Source: Candidatus Faecousia faecavium
GTDB taxonomy: Bacteria > Bacillota > Clostridia > Oscillospirales > Oscillospiraceae
DNA length: 61,173 bases
Reading direction: 5' to 3'
Assembly: GCA_018712645.1 (NCBI GenBank)
Contig: DVGO01000006.1
Span: 1 to 61,173, forward strand
Part shown: positions 26,641 through 36,257 of the stretch, piece by piece
How positions within the stretch are numbered: the first letter of the stretch is position 1
How the letters are laid out: each line of letters starts with the position of its first letter
Notes under the pieces: generated by a model
What the model was told of the DNA's origin: nothing
The model's input: the letters and a program-made list of their open reading frames with translations, nothing else
Database searches by the model: none
Translations under genes and position numbers: made by a program

Positions 26641-27750
26641 ATGAGCGGACATTTTGAACGAAAAAAGCAGCCGCCTTCCGCAGGAAAAATCCTGCTGATT
26701 GTCCTTGTGGTCATCATTGTGCTGCTGGCTGCCTTGGCCATCGCTGTTGTAATCTATTACAATTCCATGCTGAATAAGATCAACCATGTGGATGTGCCGG
26801 ACATTGTTTATACCCAGGCCACTACGGAAGCAACTGCAGCAACCACCGCCCCCACGGAAACAACGGAAGCCACCACCGTGGCAACCACGGAGCCGCCCCA
26901 TGTTCCTTCCAGCGCCGACTACCTGAACATTCTGCTGGTAGGTCAGGCAAGCCGGGAGGGTGAGGAAGAGCGCTTTGCCGACACTTCCATCCTTTGCACC
27001 CTGAACACCTACACCAAGACCCTGACCATGACATCCTTTCTGCGGGACTCCTTTGTGAAGATGCCCGACTATAAGGGACATTATGGCGGCCGGATCAAGC
27101 TGACCACCATCTACCACCTGGGTTCCGTCTATGGTGACGGCCCTGCCGGCTCCATGGAATTGATGAACATGACCCTGTACAACAACTTTGGCGTTGAGGT
27201 GGATCACAACTTTGAAGTCAGCTTCGACGCCTTCATCAAGGTTGTGGATATGCTGGGCGGCGTGGATGTAGAGCTTACGGAAGCGGAAGCAGATTATCTG
27301 AACGCCGATGATGTATGGGTGCTCTATGACGTAGAGCCGGGTCCTGCCCACCTGGACGGCATGGCCGCATTGTGCTACGCCCGGATGCGCAAAGCCGCCG
27401 GGGACAACGAAAGTGATATCACCCGTACCAGCCGTCAGCGGCAGGTGATTGAATCTCTGCTGGAAAAGGTGCGGCAGTGCAGTCTGTCTGAAATTCAAAA
27501 CATCGCCAATGAGGTTCTGCCCCTGGTTACCACCAGCATGAGCAATTCGGAAATCACCGAGCTGCTGATGACCCTGGTTCCCATGCTGCCGCAGCTGCAG
27601 ATTATCGATGGCGGCACTTGCCCTGCCAACTATCAGGGCGATACCGTTGATATCTACGGTGACGGTATGCAGCACAGTGTGCTCCGCTTCGATGAAGCCC
27701 AGACCAAGAAGGAAATACGGGCCATCACCGAAGGAGAAGTTTCTGAATAA
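26641..27750 (+). CDS. LytR-CpsA-Psr (LCP) family protein
   Basis: A 369-residue membrane-anchored enzyme of the family that transfers lipid-linked glycopolymers to peptidoglycan. It has a short cytosolic tail, one membrane helix (about 17-40), a threonine-rich linker (about 58-85) and the LCP domain with SFLRDSFVKMPDY, MLGGVDVELTEAEADY and the C-terminal TRTSRQRQVI arginines. The ATG at 26641 has GGGAGG upstream; an earlier frame-open ATG at 26545 is unsupported. It is transcribed toward the exopolysaccharide locus, which has its own LCP lipoprotein. Confidence 0.88.
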   Translation: MSGHFERKKQPPSAGKILLIVLVVIIVLLAALAIAVVIYYNSMLNKINHVDVPDIVYTQATTEATAATTAPTETTEATTVATTEPPHVPSSADYLNILLVGQASREGEEERFADTSILCTLNTYTKTLTMTSFLRDSFVKMPDYKGHYGGRIKLTTIYHLGSVYGDGPAGSMELMNMTLYNNFGVEVDHNFEVSFDAFIKVVDMLGGVDVELTEAEADYLNADDVWVLYDVEPGPAHLDGMAALCYARMRKAAGDNESDITRTSRQRQVIESLLEKVRQCSLSEIQNIANEVLPLVTTSMSNSEITELLMTLVPMLPQLQIIDGGTCPANYQGDTVDIYGDGMQHSVLRFDEAQTKKEIRAITEGEVSE

Positions 27751-27756
27751 AACAGC

Positions 27757-27796
27757 AATCCCACGCATGTCTTCCGATATGCGTGGGATTTTTTCT
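27757..27796. terminator. Terminator between convergent units
   Basis: AATCCCACGCAT (27757-27768) pairs with ATGCGTGGGATT (27779-27790), followed by a T-run on the + strand. It ends the LCP gene and may also stop the exopolysaccharide operon from the other side. Confidence 0.85.
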
Positions 27797-27813
27797 TTCT
27801 TTGATATCCGCTT

Positions 27814-29391
27814 TTAAATGCTCTGATAGCGGGATTTTGTAAGGAAGCGCACCGGAACGGTTTCCGAGATCCAGGCAATCAGCTGGCGATAAAAGGCATT
27901 TCGCTCCTGAGCCTCCTCTGAAGAGATAGGCTTTCGCATGGCCGCCTCCCAGTAGTTTTCAGTCACATCCCCGGAGAATCCGTCAAATCCAGCCAATACA
28001 ATTTGAGAAGCCCCCAGAGATTTTGCCAGCATCAACCCCACAACACCGGAGGAATCCTGGGTTTTCTCCCCATCTACAATCCATTTTTCATAATCAATCA
28101 CCGCCGCACCGTCATCGGCGCTGCCGATATTGGATGGTGCAATCACCCGACAGCCCCGTTCCAGTGCCTGCCGGTACACCTCCGGACGGGTTGTCAGCAC
28201 AAAGTCGGTATCAAACACGAATTGATTCAGCCCCACAGACACCACCTCCGGAGAAAAGAGCATATGCAGAATCTTCTCTTTCTCCCGGGCGATGGATTTT
28301 CCCGGCGCAATCAGCAGCACACTCCGACCGGAAAAAGCTTTGCCCAGCCCCTCCAGCACCGCCCCATCGTCCATCTGACGTTTACGATTGTACGAACGGT
28401 ACAGGGATTCTGCCAGCTCTTTGTCAAAGGAAATCTTTTTTTCCTCGGGGATGCTTTCCAGCAGCTGGGCAACCTGGTCCATGGACAGCATATGGCGGTT
28501 GTAAAAATGGGAAGCGTAACTGGGACTGCAATGATGCACCGCAGACAGGTAATATTCCGCCGCATAGCCCCAGTAATGCTCCTGATGAATCACCCGAATC
28601 ACCTGGTCAATCAGTTCCAGCAGCGGGGCAATGCGGTAATGCCCATCGTGGTACAGATTCATGTGTTCCAGCAGCAGTTCCGTATTTAGGTTCCCTGCGC
28701 CTTTTCCCATGCCCATTACCGACGCATCCAGCATCCGGTTTCGCCTGGTTGGATATGCCAGCAGGGCCATGGCGTTGGCGTAGGACAGCTGTAAATTGTT
28801 GTGGCTGTGCAGTCCCAGGGTCATCTCCGGTTTCAGATTGTGATCCACAATCTGCATCAGCCGGGTCACATCGGTGCTGCGCATTTCCCCGAAGCTGTCC
28901 ACAATATAGAATCCTTCCGCCTCTGGAAGCTGCTGATTCACCGCCTGAATCAGTTCCAGAAGTTCCATATCCGAATAGCGCAGGGTCAGCATGGGCTGGA
29001 TATACAGCTGATACCCCCGCTCCAGAACCACCCTGCCCATCTCCAGTGCCTGATGCCAGTCTTTTTTGTGAAATGCCAGACGGATGCCGTCAATGTCCCC
29101 TTCCTGCCGAGGCTGCAGCTTCTGCAGGTCAAATTTCCCAAAGTCTACCATGGCAACATATTGCTGTCCCGGAACTTTTTCGGTCAGGAAAGTCTGCCGG
29201 ATGGCCTGCTCGCTGGAAAACTGGGTTCGCTCCCGTTGGGTGCCGTCTTTTTCGTCCAGATAGCCCAGTTCGATCACATCTACCCGGGCATTTTCCAGGG
29301 CATGGAGAATCCGATCCATATAACCCTGACCGAAATTGAAGTTGTTTACACACCCACCGTCCCGGAGGGTTACATCCAAAACTTTTATCAT
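27814..29391 (-). CDS. HMGL-like aldolase fused to a Rossmann-like domain
   Basis: A 525-residue two-part protein at the end of the exopolysaccharide operon. Residues 1 to about 300 form a TIM-barrel aldolase of the HMGL/4-hydroxy-2-oxovalerate aldolase type: LDVTLRDGG at the start supplies metal and catalytic residues and GLHSHNN the metal histidines. Residues about 345-525 begin GRSVLLIAPGKSI, a glycine-rich loop followed by strands like those of DUF115/GT42-type Rossmann proteins. Starts 5 nt after the flippase stop, with AAAGGATG upstream. It may make or add an unusual acidic or deoxy sugar; the reaction is not known. Confidence 0.75.
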   Translation of the reverse strand: MIKVLDVTLRDGGCVNNFNFGQGYMDRILHALENARVDVIELGYLDEKDGTQRERTQFSSEQAIRQTFLTEKVPGQQYVAMVDFGKFDLQKLQPRQEGDIDGIRLAFHKKDWHQALEMGRVVLERGYQLYIQPMLTLRYSDMELLELIQAVNQQLPEAEGFYIVDSFGEMRSTDVTRLMQIVDHNLKPEMTLGLHSHNNLQLSYANAMALLAYPTRRNRMLDASVMGMGKGAGNLNTELLLEHMNLYHDGHYRIAPLLELIDQVIRVIHQEHYWGYAAEYYLSAVHHCSPSYASHFYNRHMLSMDQVAQLLESIPEEKKISFDKELAESLYRSYNRKRQMDDGAVLEGLGKAFSGRSVLLIAPGKSIAREKEKILHMLFSPEVVSVGLNQFVFDTDFVLTTRPEVYRQALERGCRVIAPSNIGSADDGAAVIDYEKWIVDGEKTQDSSGVVGLMLAKSLGASQIVLAGFDGFSGDVTENYWEAAMRKPISSEEAQERNAFYRQLIAWISETVPVRFLTKSRYQSI

Positions 29392-29395
29392 GCTT

Positions 29396-30802
29396 TCATC
29401 CTTTCCGCTTTTGCCTCAGCCAGACCAGCAGCTGCCCGGCCGCCTGCCGGTATTGTCGCAGATACAGCCCCAAAAGCCCCGCCGCCGCCAGAATCTGAAT
29501 GACGTAGTTTTCTTTCAGTGCCGCCCCCACCTGGACCAGCAGCAAGCAATAGCCGCATAGATCTTTTGCAAAGCTGCACTTCATCCGGATGTATCTCCGG
29601 GAAACCACCGCCCGAATCCCCCAGGAAGCAAAGTAAGCTGCCAACGTAGCACCCGCTGCCCCCAAAATCCCATACCGGGGAATCCACAGCGTATTAAGCA
29701 CCACATTGACCACCGCACTGGCAACGGTGGAGTAGGCGCAGGTTTTGGTATCCTTGGCAGCGGCAAAAATACTGCCCAGATACCCGCTCAGGGCGCTGAA
29801 GAAGGACGCCGCCAGCAGCACCGGCACATACCGCCACGCCTGGAAAAATTCCTTGGCAAACAGCATCCGGCAAAGCACCCGGTTTCCCAGAATCATGGTG
29901 CAGCAGATCAGCAGCATGGTGCATTGGTAGTAGGTATAGGTCTTTCCGAAAAAGCCGTCGCTGTCCTGACTGTCAAATTCCGTAATGGCCGACAATGTCC
30001 AGGCCTGCTGAAAAATTCCCTGAAATACCCCCAGAATGTTGGGGATTTTGTAAGCCACCGCATAAATGCCGTTGGCCGCGATACCGCACAGGGCTGTAAC
30101 AAAATAGTGATCCAAACTGGAATTGATCCACCAGGCCAGGGCGGTAAAAATGGTGGGGACGCTGTAGCGAAGCAACCCCCGGGCAGTTTCTCCTGTTACG
30201 GAAACCTTCCAGCAAATCCTCCAGGCAACCCTCAGCTTTCCTTCCAGGAAGGCAATCCCGGCAAATGTGCCCAATACCTGGGAAAGAAAATACCCGTCCA
30301 CCCCTCGGCCCAGCCAAACCAGAAATACCACATTGCTCAGCAGCATCACTGCCGTCTGAATCAGGCTGCTCAGCACATACACCCGAATCTGCCCCACCGC
30401 CCGGACATAGTTCTGATACAGTCCGTTTATGCTTCCGGAAAGGTACAATAGAAACGTCCACACCAGATAGCTTCCCGGAATCTCCGGTACCGCACTGAGC
30501 AGCAGCAAAATCACCAAAAGTCCGCCGCTTCCTCTTACCATCACCCCGGCGCCGATGCTGAGAAATTCCCGGTTATCCTGGTCCTGCAAAGTAAAGCGCA
30601 TCACTGCTTCGGCAATGTTGGCGGTAAACACGGGAATCAGCAAGGTTGTACCGGTGGCAATCAGGTCAATCAGGCCATACTCCTCACTTGTCAGCAGGCT
30701 GGTGTACAGCGGTACCAGCAGAAAGGACAATACTTTCTGCCCAAAAGAGCCGATGGTAAAGAGCAAGAAATTTCTGGAAAGCGCATCATATTTTTTCCCC
30801 AT
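29396..30802 (-). CDS. Polysaccharide repeat-unit flippase (Wzx-like)
   Basis: A 468-residue protein with about 12-14 membrane helices of the MOP flippase superfamily. It carries lipid-linked oligosaccharide repeats across the membrane for polymerisation. The N-terminus (NFLLFTIGSFGQKVLSFLLVP) is typical of Wzx proteins. The ATG at 30802 follows GCGGGGGAAACC; the open frame runs further upstream without family resemblance. It overlaps the GT-D gene's coding end slightly upstream in the operon. Confidence 0.88.
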   Translation of the reverse strand: MGKKYDALSRNFLLFTIGSFGQKVLSFLLVPLYTSLLTSEEYGLIDLIATGTTLLIPVFTANIAEAVMRFTLQDQDNREFLSIGAGVMVRGSGGLLVILLLLSAVPEIPGSYLVWTFLLYLSGSINGLYQNYVRAVGQIRVYVLSSLIQTAVMLLSNVVFLVWLGRGVDGYFLSQVLGTFAGIAFLEGKLRVAWRICWKVSVTGETARGLLRYSVPTIFTALAWWINSSLDHYFVTALCGIAANGIYAVAYKIPNILGVFQGIFQQAWTLSAITEFDSQDSDGFFGKTYTYYQCTMLLICCTMILGNRVLCRMLFAKEFFQAWRYVPVLLAASFFSALSGYLGSIFAAAKDTKTCAYSTVASAVVNVVLNTLWIPRYGILGAAGATLAAYFASWGIRAVVSRRYIRMKCSFAKDLCGYCLLLVQVGAALKENYVIQILAAAGLLGLYLRQYRQAAGQLLVWLRQKRKG

Positions 30803-30839
30803 GGTTTCCCCCGCTTTCCGGATACATCCTGTTATTTTC

Positions 30840-31781
30840 TCATAAAACCCGGCATAGGATGGAAGATTGGTACTGCTCGTCCTCTGCATACTGCCCGGGG
30901 CAGTCCACTGCGCCGCTTTCCAGCACATGTTTTCCCGCAATGGGCTTTCGCAGAAGATCTCCTCGCAGAAACCAGATATATTCCACATCAATATGCCCGA
31001 TATCCACCATCTGATAGCCCCCTGCGCACATCCGGGCCGCCAGTACCGTGGCCGTTGGCCCTAAGGCAGCCAGAAGAAGGGTATCCTTTCTTACATGGGT
31101 CCGGATGGCCTCTTCAATGGCGTCGATTTTTTCATAGGCATTGGTGGCAGGGCAGAGAATCCGGCGCAGGCTGGCCGCATTGGAAAACAAATCGTTTCCC
31201 ACTCCCAGCTTGGACCGTTCCCCTTCCACAATCACAATGTCCCGGCCCTGCCACAGCCGCCGCAGGTTGGCAAACCGCCGGGCACTGGCCTGCCGGTCGT
31301 GGTAGTCGATATAGGGCCTGGTGATGCTGGCATTGCAGTAAATCCGCTCCCGGTCTGCCAGCAGCAGAATCCGGCTGTAAAATTCTCCCCGGATGGTGCG
31401 CCAGTGCATTTTGGCATACAGGTTGCACTCCCGGCAGTCCACCACTCCCCGGGGAATCCCGATGAGCAGATTTTCGTCCCGGGACTGAAACACCCGGGTC
31501 AGCTCCTCCGCCAGTTCCGGGGAATAGGACTGGAAGGAAGGCAGGTCCACCCCGAACATCCACCGGATTTCCCCGTCCCCGAACCGGCTCAGGGATTTCC
31601 TCTGAGAAATCAGCATGTCCACCGTTTCCTGGTCATCATAAAAGCGAAGCTTCGGTGCTTCCCGGTTCCGGTCCCGGATGCAGGCCGCGGTAAACCCGGG
31701 CAGCTGCCGGGTCAGCAAATACAGGTACACCACCCGGTCAGGCAGGTGTTCTTTCAGCCGTTTTTTCCATGTTTCCTTCAT
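30840..31781 (-). CDS. GT-D fold glycosyltransferase (SP_1767/DUF1792 family)
   Basis: A 313-residue cytosolic glycosyltransferase. The SRFGDGEIRWM block carries the DxE metal/nucleotide motif of the GT-D fold first described for the streptococcal adhesin glucosyltransferase, and NASITRPYIDY is the second conserved block. It would transfer a sugar from a UDP-donor during repeat-unit assembly. Its ATG overlaps the stop of the preceding gene (ATGA), showing translational coupling. Confidence 0.85.
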   Translation of the reverse strand: MKETWKKRLKEHLPDRVVYLYLLTRQLPGFTAACIRDRNREAPKLRFYDDQETVDMLISQRKSLSRFGDGEIRWMFGVDLPSFQSYSPELAEELTRVFQSRDENLLIGIPRGVVDCRECNLYAKMHWRTIRGEFYSRILLLADRERIYCNASITRPYIDYHDRQASARRFANLRRLWQGRDIVIVEGERSKLGVGNDLFSNAASLRRILCPATNAYEKIDAIEEAIRTHVRKDTLLLAALGPTATVLAARMCAGGYQMVDIGHIDVEYIWFLRGDLLRKPIAGKHVLESGAVDCPGQYAEDEQYQSSILCRVL

Positions 31782-32902
31782 CTGCCCATCCCCTCCAAAA
31801 GGGCGCTATCCAGCCAGGACTGAATGATCTGCTGCCCTTCTTCCAAGGATTGGGCAATCCGGAACCTCTGGGGATTGCGGTACAGTGTTCTTTCCAGCTC
31901 CAGCTTCTGCTTTCGCTCCTGGGTGAAATAGAGCCGGCCGGTGGCTTTGTCCCGGATTTTCTGCTCCAATACGGGATACAGCATCAGAGAGCAAGGCTCC
32001 TCATCAAAAAGCAGCTTGCTGGAAATCATGGTGGCGCAGGACAAGGAAATGAGGATTTTGTTTTCCAGATTCCCGTTAAGCCCATACACCTCCCAGGGCA
32101 CGCTGGTCTGCTCCATCACAGGGAAAGTATCCGCAAACCGGTTTTCCCGGCTTCTCGGATGCAGCTTGACCAGACATTTTTCTTCGGGAAACCGCCGATG
32201 GATGGCATCAAACAGCGCAGCGTCCAGGTCCTGGGTCAGCAAACCGTCATTACGGTAGCACTCCTCCATGAACAGCAGCTTTGCCTCATTCAGCTGAGGC
32301 ACTTCCCGGTACCCAAAGACATGATTCACCGCTTCTACCAAGGCGGCATCTTTTTTGTCCACAGTGGGCAGCTGGCGCTTTTCCCCGGTTCCGAAGGGCT
32401 CCATCCACTTGGGGCAACTGAACCACCAAAAGTCAATATGGTCCGTGGCGTCCTGTAATCCCAGCACAGGATACAGATAGACTTTTGTTTTTGGCTTTCT
32501 GCGTTCAATGTGATAAATCGACGGCCCATCCTCCACCATGTGAAAAATGAACTTGGGGTTGTGTTTTTTCAGCCGGGTCACCGCCAGATCGTTGAAGGCA
32601 CCATAGATATTGAAGCCAAACAGCTGATCGTAGTCCTGTTCTTCCAACAGCTGGGAAAAATCAGATAGTTTCAGACACGTCCGTAAATCCGAAGCTTTTC
32701 CTCGCACCAGGTAGGATTCTTCCTCAATTTCATAGACATTGGCAAACATTCTGGTTTCCCGCAACCGTTGGGCAACCTGGCCGCTTTCCGGGAAGGTGTC
32801 GAACAGATACACATCCCCTTGCGCTCCTCGCAGCAGCTGCCGCTTGAGCTGGATGGTGCGAAAAACATGAATGGGCGTCCGGCATAAAAAGGCAATGCGC
32901 AT
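31778..32902 (-). CDS. GT52-like glycosyltransferase
   Basis: A 374-residue protein resembling GT52 (Lst-type sialyl/glucosyltransferases). MRIAFLCRTPIHVFRTI at the N-terminus, LVKLHPRS in the middle and SCATMISSKLLFDEEP near the end are the family's conserved positions. If the homology reflects function it could add a terminal sugar, possibly a nonulosonate, but no CMP-sugar synthesis genes are in the window. ATG at 32902 has AGGAGGCG upstream and comes one base after the preceding stop. Confidence 0.75.
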   Translation of the reverse strand: MRIAFLCRTPIHVFRTIQLKRQLLRGAQGDVYLFDTFPESGQVAQRLRETRMFANVYEIEEESYLVRGKASDLRTCLKLSDFSQLLEEQDYDQLFGFNIYGAFNDLAVTRLKKHNPKFIFHMVEDGPSIYHIERRKPKTKVYLYPVLGLQDATDHIDFWWFSCPKWMEPFGTGEKRQLPTVDKKDAALVEAVNHVFGYREVPQLNEAKLLFMEECYRNDGLLTQDLDAALFDAIHRRFPEEKCLVKLHPRSRENRFADTFPVMEQTSVPWEVYGLNGNLENKILISLSCATMISSKLLFDEEPCSLMLYPVLEQKIRDKATGRLYFTQERKQKLELERTLYRNPQRFRIAQSLEEGQQIIQSWLDSALLEGMGR

Positions 32903-32903
32903 T

Positions 32904-34190
32904 TTATTCGCCTCCTGAAATCCGGGGCCGCTCCTGGGAGTAGGCATACACCAGCGCAGATCCCATCAGCGCCACCTGAAACACAAAGTATCCTTCCGTA
33001 TTGTCTGTCAGATAGGTGATAAAAGAATAGGTCAGCAGCAGCAAATATAGCGTTGCCGGCTTCTTTCCGTACATGAAGAAAACCTTCTTCGGCAGAAACA
33101 GCAGGTTATACCAGGCCCATCCCAGAAAGCCCACAAATCCCCAGTCCAGATACCGCTTCAAAATGTCGTTGTGCAGTCCCCGGAATACCACCATATTTCC
33201 CACCTCGTTGTAGGACATATTTTCCAGCATTTTGGACGTAGCTCCCTGGCCCCAGCCCAAAAAAGCGGGGTCAAAACTGCTTCTTCTGGTGAAATACTGA
33301 AACACCGCATCCCGGCCGCTCCAGGAGATATTGTGCTGGTTCAGCAGCGAAATCAGGGAATTGTTGTAAATTTCATTCAGATAAATCAGGCAAGCAGCCA
33401 TCCCGCAGATTCCCACCGTCACCACCAGCTTTTTCGATAGTCCCCGCTTTTTCACCAGAAATCCCAGAAGCAGAGAGAACAAAATCGCAAACAGCCCAAT
33501 TCGTTTTCCCGCCAGGAACAAAAACACCAACGATAGGAAGCGGGTAAATCTGGCAGAAACAGTCTTTTCCCCCTGAAAATAGGAATACAGGTAGCAGATT
33601 CCCAGAGTAAAGGAAATGTGGTTGGTTTCCAAAAACTGGCTGGCCTTGCTTTCCGGAAGCAGCTTCACCACCACCAGCGGCACCCGCAGCACCTGTCCCG
33701 GACCGAACCGAAAAACAGCCAGCACCAGCAAACTGCCGCTGATGATCAGCAGCGTTTTGGTCAGCAGATCCATGGTCTTTTCTCCCAGAATCACGAACAG
33801 GCACCAGGCTGAAACCAGCATGCACCCCCGGAACAAAAATTCCGACAGCCACCGGCTCCAGTAAGACACGCCGAACTGGGCAATGGGTTTGCTCCACAGG
33901 CTGTACAGCGGCGCTGTCACCAGTACCGCCAAGGGCAGCAGAATCTGCCACCGAAAGTACTGCCCTGCCCACCGTCTGCGCACACGCCACTGCTGGGAGT
34001 GCACGGACAGGGCCATCACCACCAGCACCAGGGTGGAAATCAGGTAGAAAAAGTGAATGATCCGTCCGGGAATCCCATAAATCAGCGGCTTATAGACCTT
34101 TCCAAAAAAGTCGGCGCTGAACAGCCCGAAAAGAAGGCAGATGCAAAGCAAATGGTTTGCATTCAGGGTCAGAGTTTTCCTGTTTTCCAT
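32904..34190 (-). CDS. O-antigen polymerase/ligase-like membrane protein (Wzy-like)
   Basis: A 428-residue protein with about 11-12 hydrophobic helices and a large extracytoplasmic loop (around GRDAVFQYF and the FLGWGQGATSKML segment), the layout of Wzy polymerases and WaaL ligases. It most likely polymerises repeat units on the outer face of the membrane. The ATG at 34190 has GAGAGGAGAAGATC upstream. It is the only polymerase candidate in the locus. Confidence 0.82.
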   Translation of the reverse strand: MENRKTLTLNANHLLCICLLFGLFSADFFGKVYKPLIYGIPGRIIHFFYLISTLVLVVMALSVHSQQWRVRRRWAGQYFRWQILLPLAVLVTAPLYSLWSKPIAQFGVSYWSRWLSEFLFRGCMLVSAWCLFVILGEKTMDLLTKTLLIISGSLLVLAVFRFGPGQVLRVPLVVVKLLPESKASQFLETNHISFTLGICYLYSYFQGEKTVSARFTRFLSLVFLFLAGKRIGLFAILFSLLLGFLVKKRGLSKKLVVTVGICGMAACLIYLNEIYNNSLISLLNQHNISWSGRDAVFQYFTRRSSFDPAFLGWGQGATSKMLENMSYNEVGNMVVFRGLHNDILKRYLDWGFVGFLGWAWYNLLFLPKKVFFMYGKKPATLYLLLLTYSFITYLTDNTEGYFVFQVALMGSALVYAYSQERPRISGGE

Positions 34191-34243
34191 GTGATCTTCT
34201 CCTCTCCCCGAAACTCCCGGATGCACAAAAGGGTTCTGGATTA

Positions 34244-35359
34244 TCAGTATGCGCCGATTTTCCCCCGGGCATTACAATTTCCTGTGAAAAGCGAAAAATT
34301 CATCCCCCGGCGGATGGCGGCAGCCACACGCTCTTTTCCCGCCAGCAGCATCATGCAGGGCAGCGCCCAGCCCTTGGAAAACAAAAAGAACAATACCTTC
34401 CGGGAACGGGTATCCCTGCCAACGTCTGCCCCTTCCAAAACCCGACGAAGATGACTGTCTCGGATCATCGCTTCCAGATACCGCCGCTTTTCCCGCCAGG
34501 AAAGATCGGATTGGGAAATCTGTTTTGCCGTGGCAATGGTATTGGACAGGTAGGGATAGGCCAGTCTGCGGCGCACTTCCTCGCTGTAGCCCAGCTCCCG
34601 GCATACTGCCATGCAGGCATCATAACAATCCTTGATTCTGGCATACCGGTCGGGGCGGTACGTGCGGCTCAAGGATGTTTCATTTTCGCAGTAGTAATAC
34701 AGCGCTTTGGGCAGCACCGCCACCTTCTGCACAAAGCCATACAGCCGCAGCAGGGAGTAAAGATCCTCAGACAGCACCACCCGCTCGCTGACAAACTGCC
34801 AGCCACTTTTTTGCAGCAGTTCCAGCCGGAAAAAAGACGTCCAGGCGCTCATCCACAAACCGCTGTCTTTTCCCGATGCCGTATCCGGGGCCATCAGTTC
34901 CGGGAGAAATTCCTCCCGCACCGCATCCCCCTGATAGACAAGCCGCTCCGGACAAGGGGTTCTCGTCTTCACAACCTGCCCCGTTTTGCTTACACTGCAA
35001 AACCCAAAGGTTACCACATCCGCCTGTTCCTGCTCCGCCAAAGCGCAGCACTGCTCCAGGGCGTCCAGGGCCACATAGTCATCGCTGTCAAAAAAGCAGA
35101 TGTATTTTCCGGAGGCCAGTTCCATCCCGGTATTTCTGGCCATGCCCAGGCCCTGGTTTTCCTTGCGGATGTGCCGGATTCTACTGTCTTTCTCTGCCCA
35201 TTTCCGGCAGATTTCTTGACTTTTATCGGTAGAACCGTCGTCAATCAGCAGAATTTCCAAATTCTGGTAGGTCTGGTTTACAATGCTTTCGATGCACCGC
35301 TCCAGATAAGCCGCCACATTATAAACAGGCAGCACCACCGAAATCAAAATCGGCTCCAT
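34244..35359 (-). CDS. Family 2 glycosyltransferase
   Basis: A 371-residue GT-A transferase. The nucleotide-sugar domain is at the N-terminus: VVLPVYNVAAYLERC, IDDGSTDKS and the metal DxD in FFDSDDY. The C-terminal half is variable and gives no acceptor. I chose the ATG at 35359 because AAAGGAGA lies 7 nt before it, while the ATG at 35365 is too close. The gene overlaps its upstream neighbour by about 41 nt. Confidence 0.88.
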   Translation of the reverse strand: MEPILISVVLPVYNVAAYLERCIESIVNQTYQNLEILLIDDGSTDKSQEICRKWAEKDSRIRHIRKENQGLGMARNTGMELASGKYICFFDSDDYVALDALEQCCALAEQEQADVVTFGFCSVSKTGQVVKTRTPCPERLVYQGDAVREEFLPELMAPDTASGKDSGLWMSAWTSFFRLELLQKSGWQFVSERVVLSEDLYSLLRLYGFVQKVAVLPKALYYYCENETSLSRTYRPDRYARIKDCYDACMAVCRELGYSEEVRRRLAYPYLSNTIATAKQISQSDLSWREKRRYLEAMIRDSHLRRVLEGADVGRDTRSRKVLFFLFSKGWALPCMMLLAGKERVAAAIRRGMNFSLFTGNCNARGKIGAY

Positions 35360-36257
35360 GGGCATTCTCCTTTCTGTACGTCTCTTTCCACCAATGGTAC
35401 ACCCCCAGCCCCGGCAGCCAGGTCAGCAGGAACAGCCATTTTCCTCTGACCTGCCCATACAGCTGCCCAGGCGTAAACCCCGCAAATCTGCCGTAAACCT
35501 GATACTGCATCATGGCTTTCAGCCGGGGCAGGCTGTGGATGTCCCCACAGAGAAACACCCTGGCCCGCTCTGTACAGCCTTTGGGGGAGGCCAAATTGTG
35601 GGCCCTGCGGTTTCTGGTCAGCCCTTCTTCCAGATAATCCGACAGATAAATCACATTGTTGAAAAACCGCATTTGATATTTTTCCGCCATGCGAATCCAT
35701 ACAATGTCCTCTCCCAGAAACTTCTCCCCGGCAAACACGGGAAAGGGGTATTCCTTCAGGCAGTGGGTGTACCACACCTCAGCCATATCCCCGCCGATTC
35801 CCCGGTTGATCCGGCACTGGACAAAGGTTTCCTTCATCCCATCGCACGGCACCGGCCCGTCACTGAGAAAGCTGCCGTCGGGCTTTCCTCTTAGGAAGCT
35901 GAACCCGCACAAATCCGGTTCCTCCCGGTAGGTTTCATAGACCGCCAGAACTTTCTCCACTGCGTCCGGGGTCAGGCAGTCGTCGCTGTCTACAATGAAG
36001 GTAAGGGGGGTATAGATAAACTGGTAGCCATAGTTCAGGGCGGTATGCTTGCCGCCGTTTTTCTTTCGTTTGTACACAATGGGAAAGTCCGCCGCCTGGG
36101 CAAATCCCGCCACCAGTTCCCCGGTTTCGTCGGTGCTGCCGTCGTCGATGACCACCCACTGAAAGTCCTTGTTTTTCTGGCTGCACAGGGAAGCAAACAG
36201 CTTGGGCAAATGCCCCGCCCGGTTGTAAGTTGGGGTGAGGATGGACAGCGTTTTCAT
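35319..36257 (-). CDS. Family 2 glycosyltransferase
   Basis: A 312-residue GT-A enzyme. It starts MKTLSILTPTYNRAGHLP, has VIDDGSTDET and the DxD-like VDSDDCL, then GGKHTALNYGY, a block shared by transferases of capsular loci. The start codon lies 4 nt inside the end of the radical SAM gene, so the two are coupled. The sugar specificity cannot be read from sequence. Confidence 0.88.
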   Translation of the reverse strand: MKTLSILTPTYNRAGHLPKLFASLCSQKNKDFQWVVIDDGSTDETGELVAGFAQAADFPIVYKRKKNGGKHTALNYGYQFIYTPLTFIVDSDDCLTPDAVEKVLAVYETYREEPDLCGFSFLRGKPDGSFLSDGPVPCDGMKETFVQCRINRGIGGDMAEVWYTHCLKEYPFPVFAGEKFLGEDIVWIRMAEKYQMRFFNNVIYLSDYLEEGLTRNRRAHNLASPKGCTERARVFLCGDIHSLPRLKAMMQYQVYGRFAGFTPGQLYGQVRGKWLFLLTWLPGLGVYHWWKETYRKENAHGADFDFGGAACL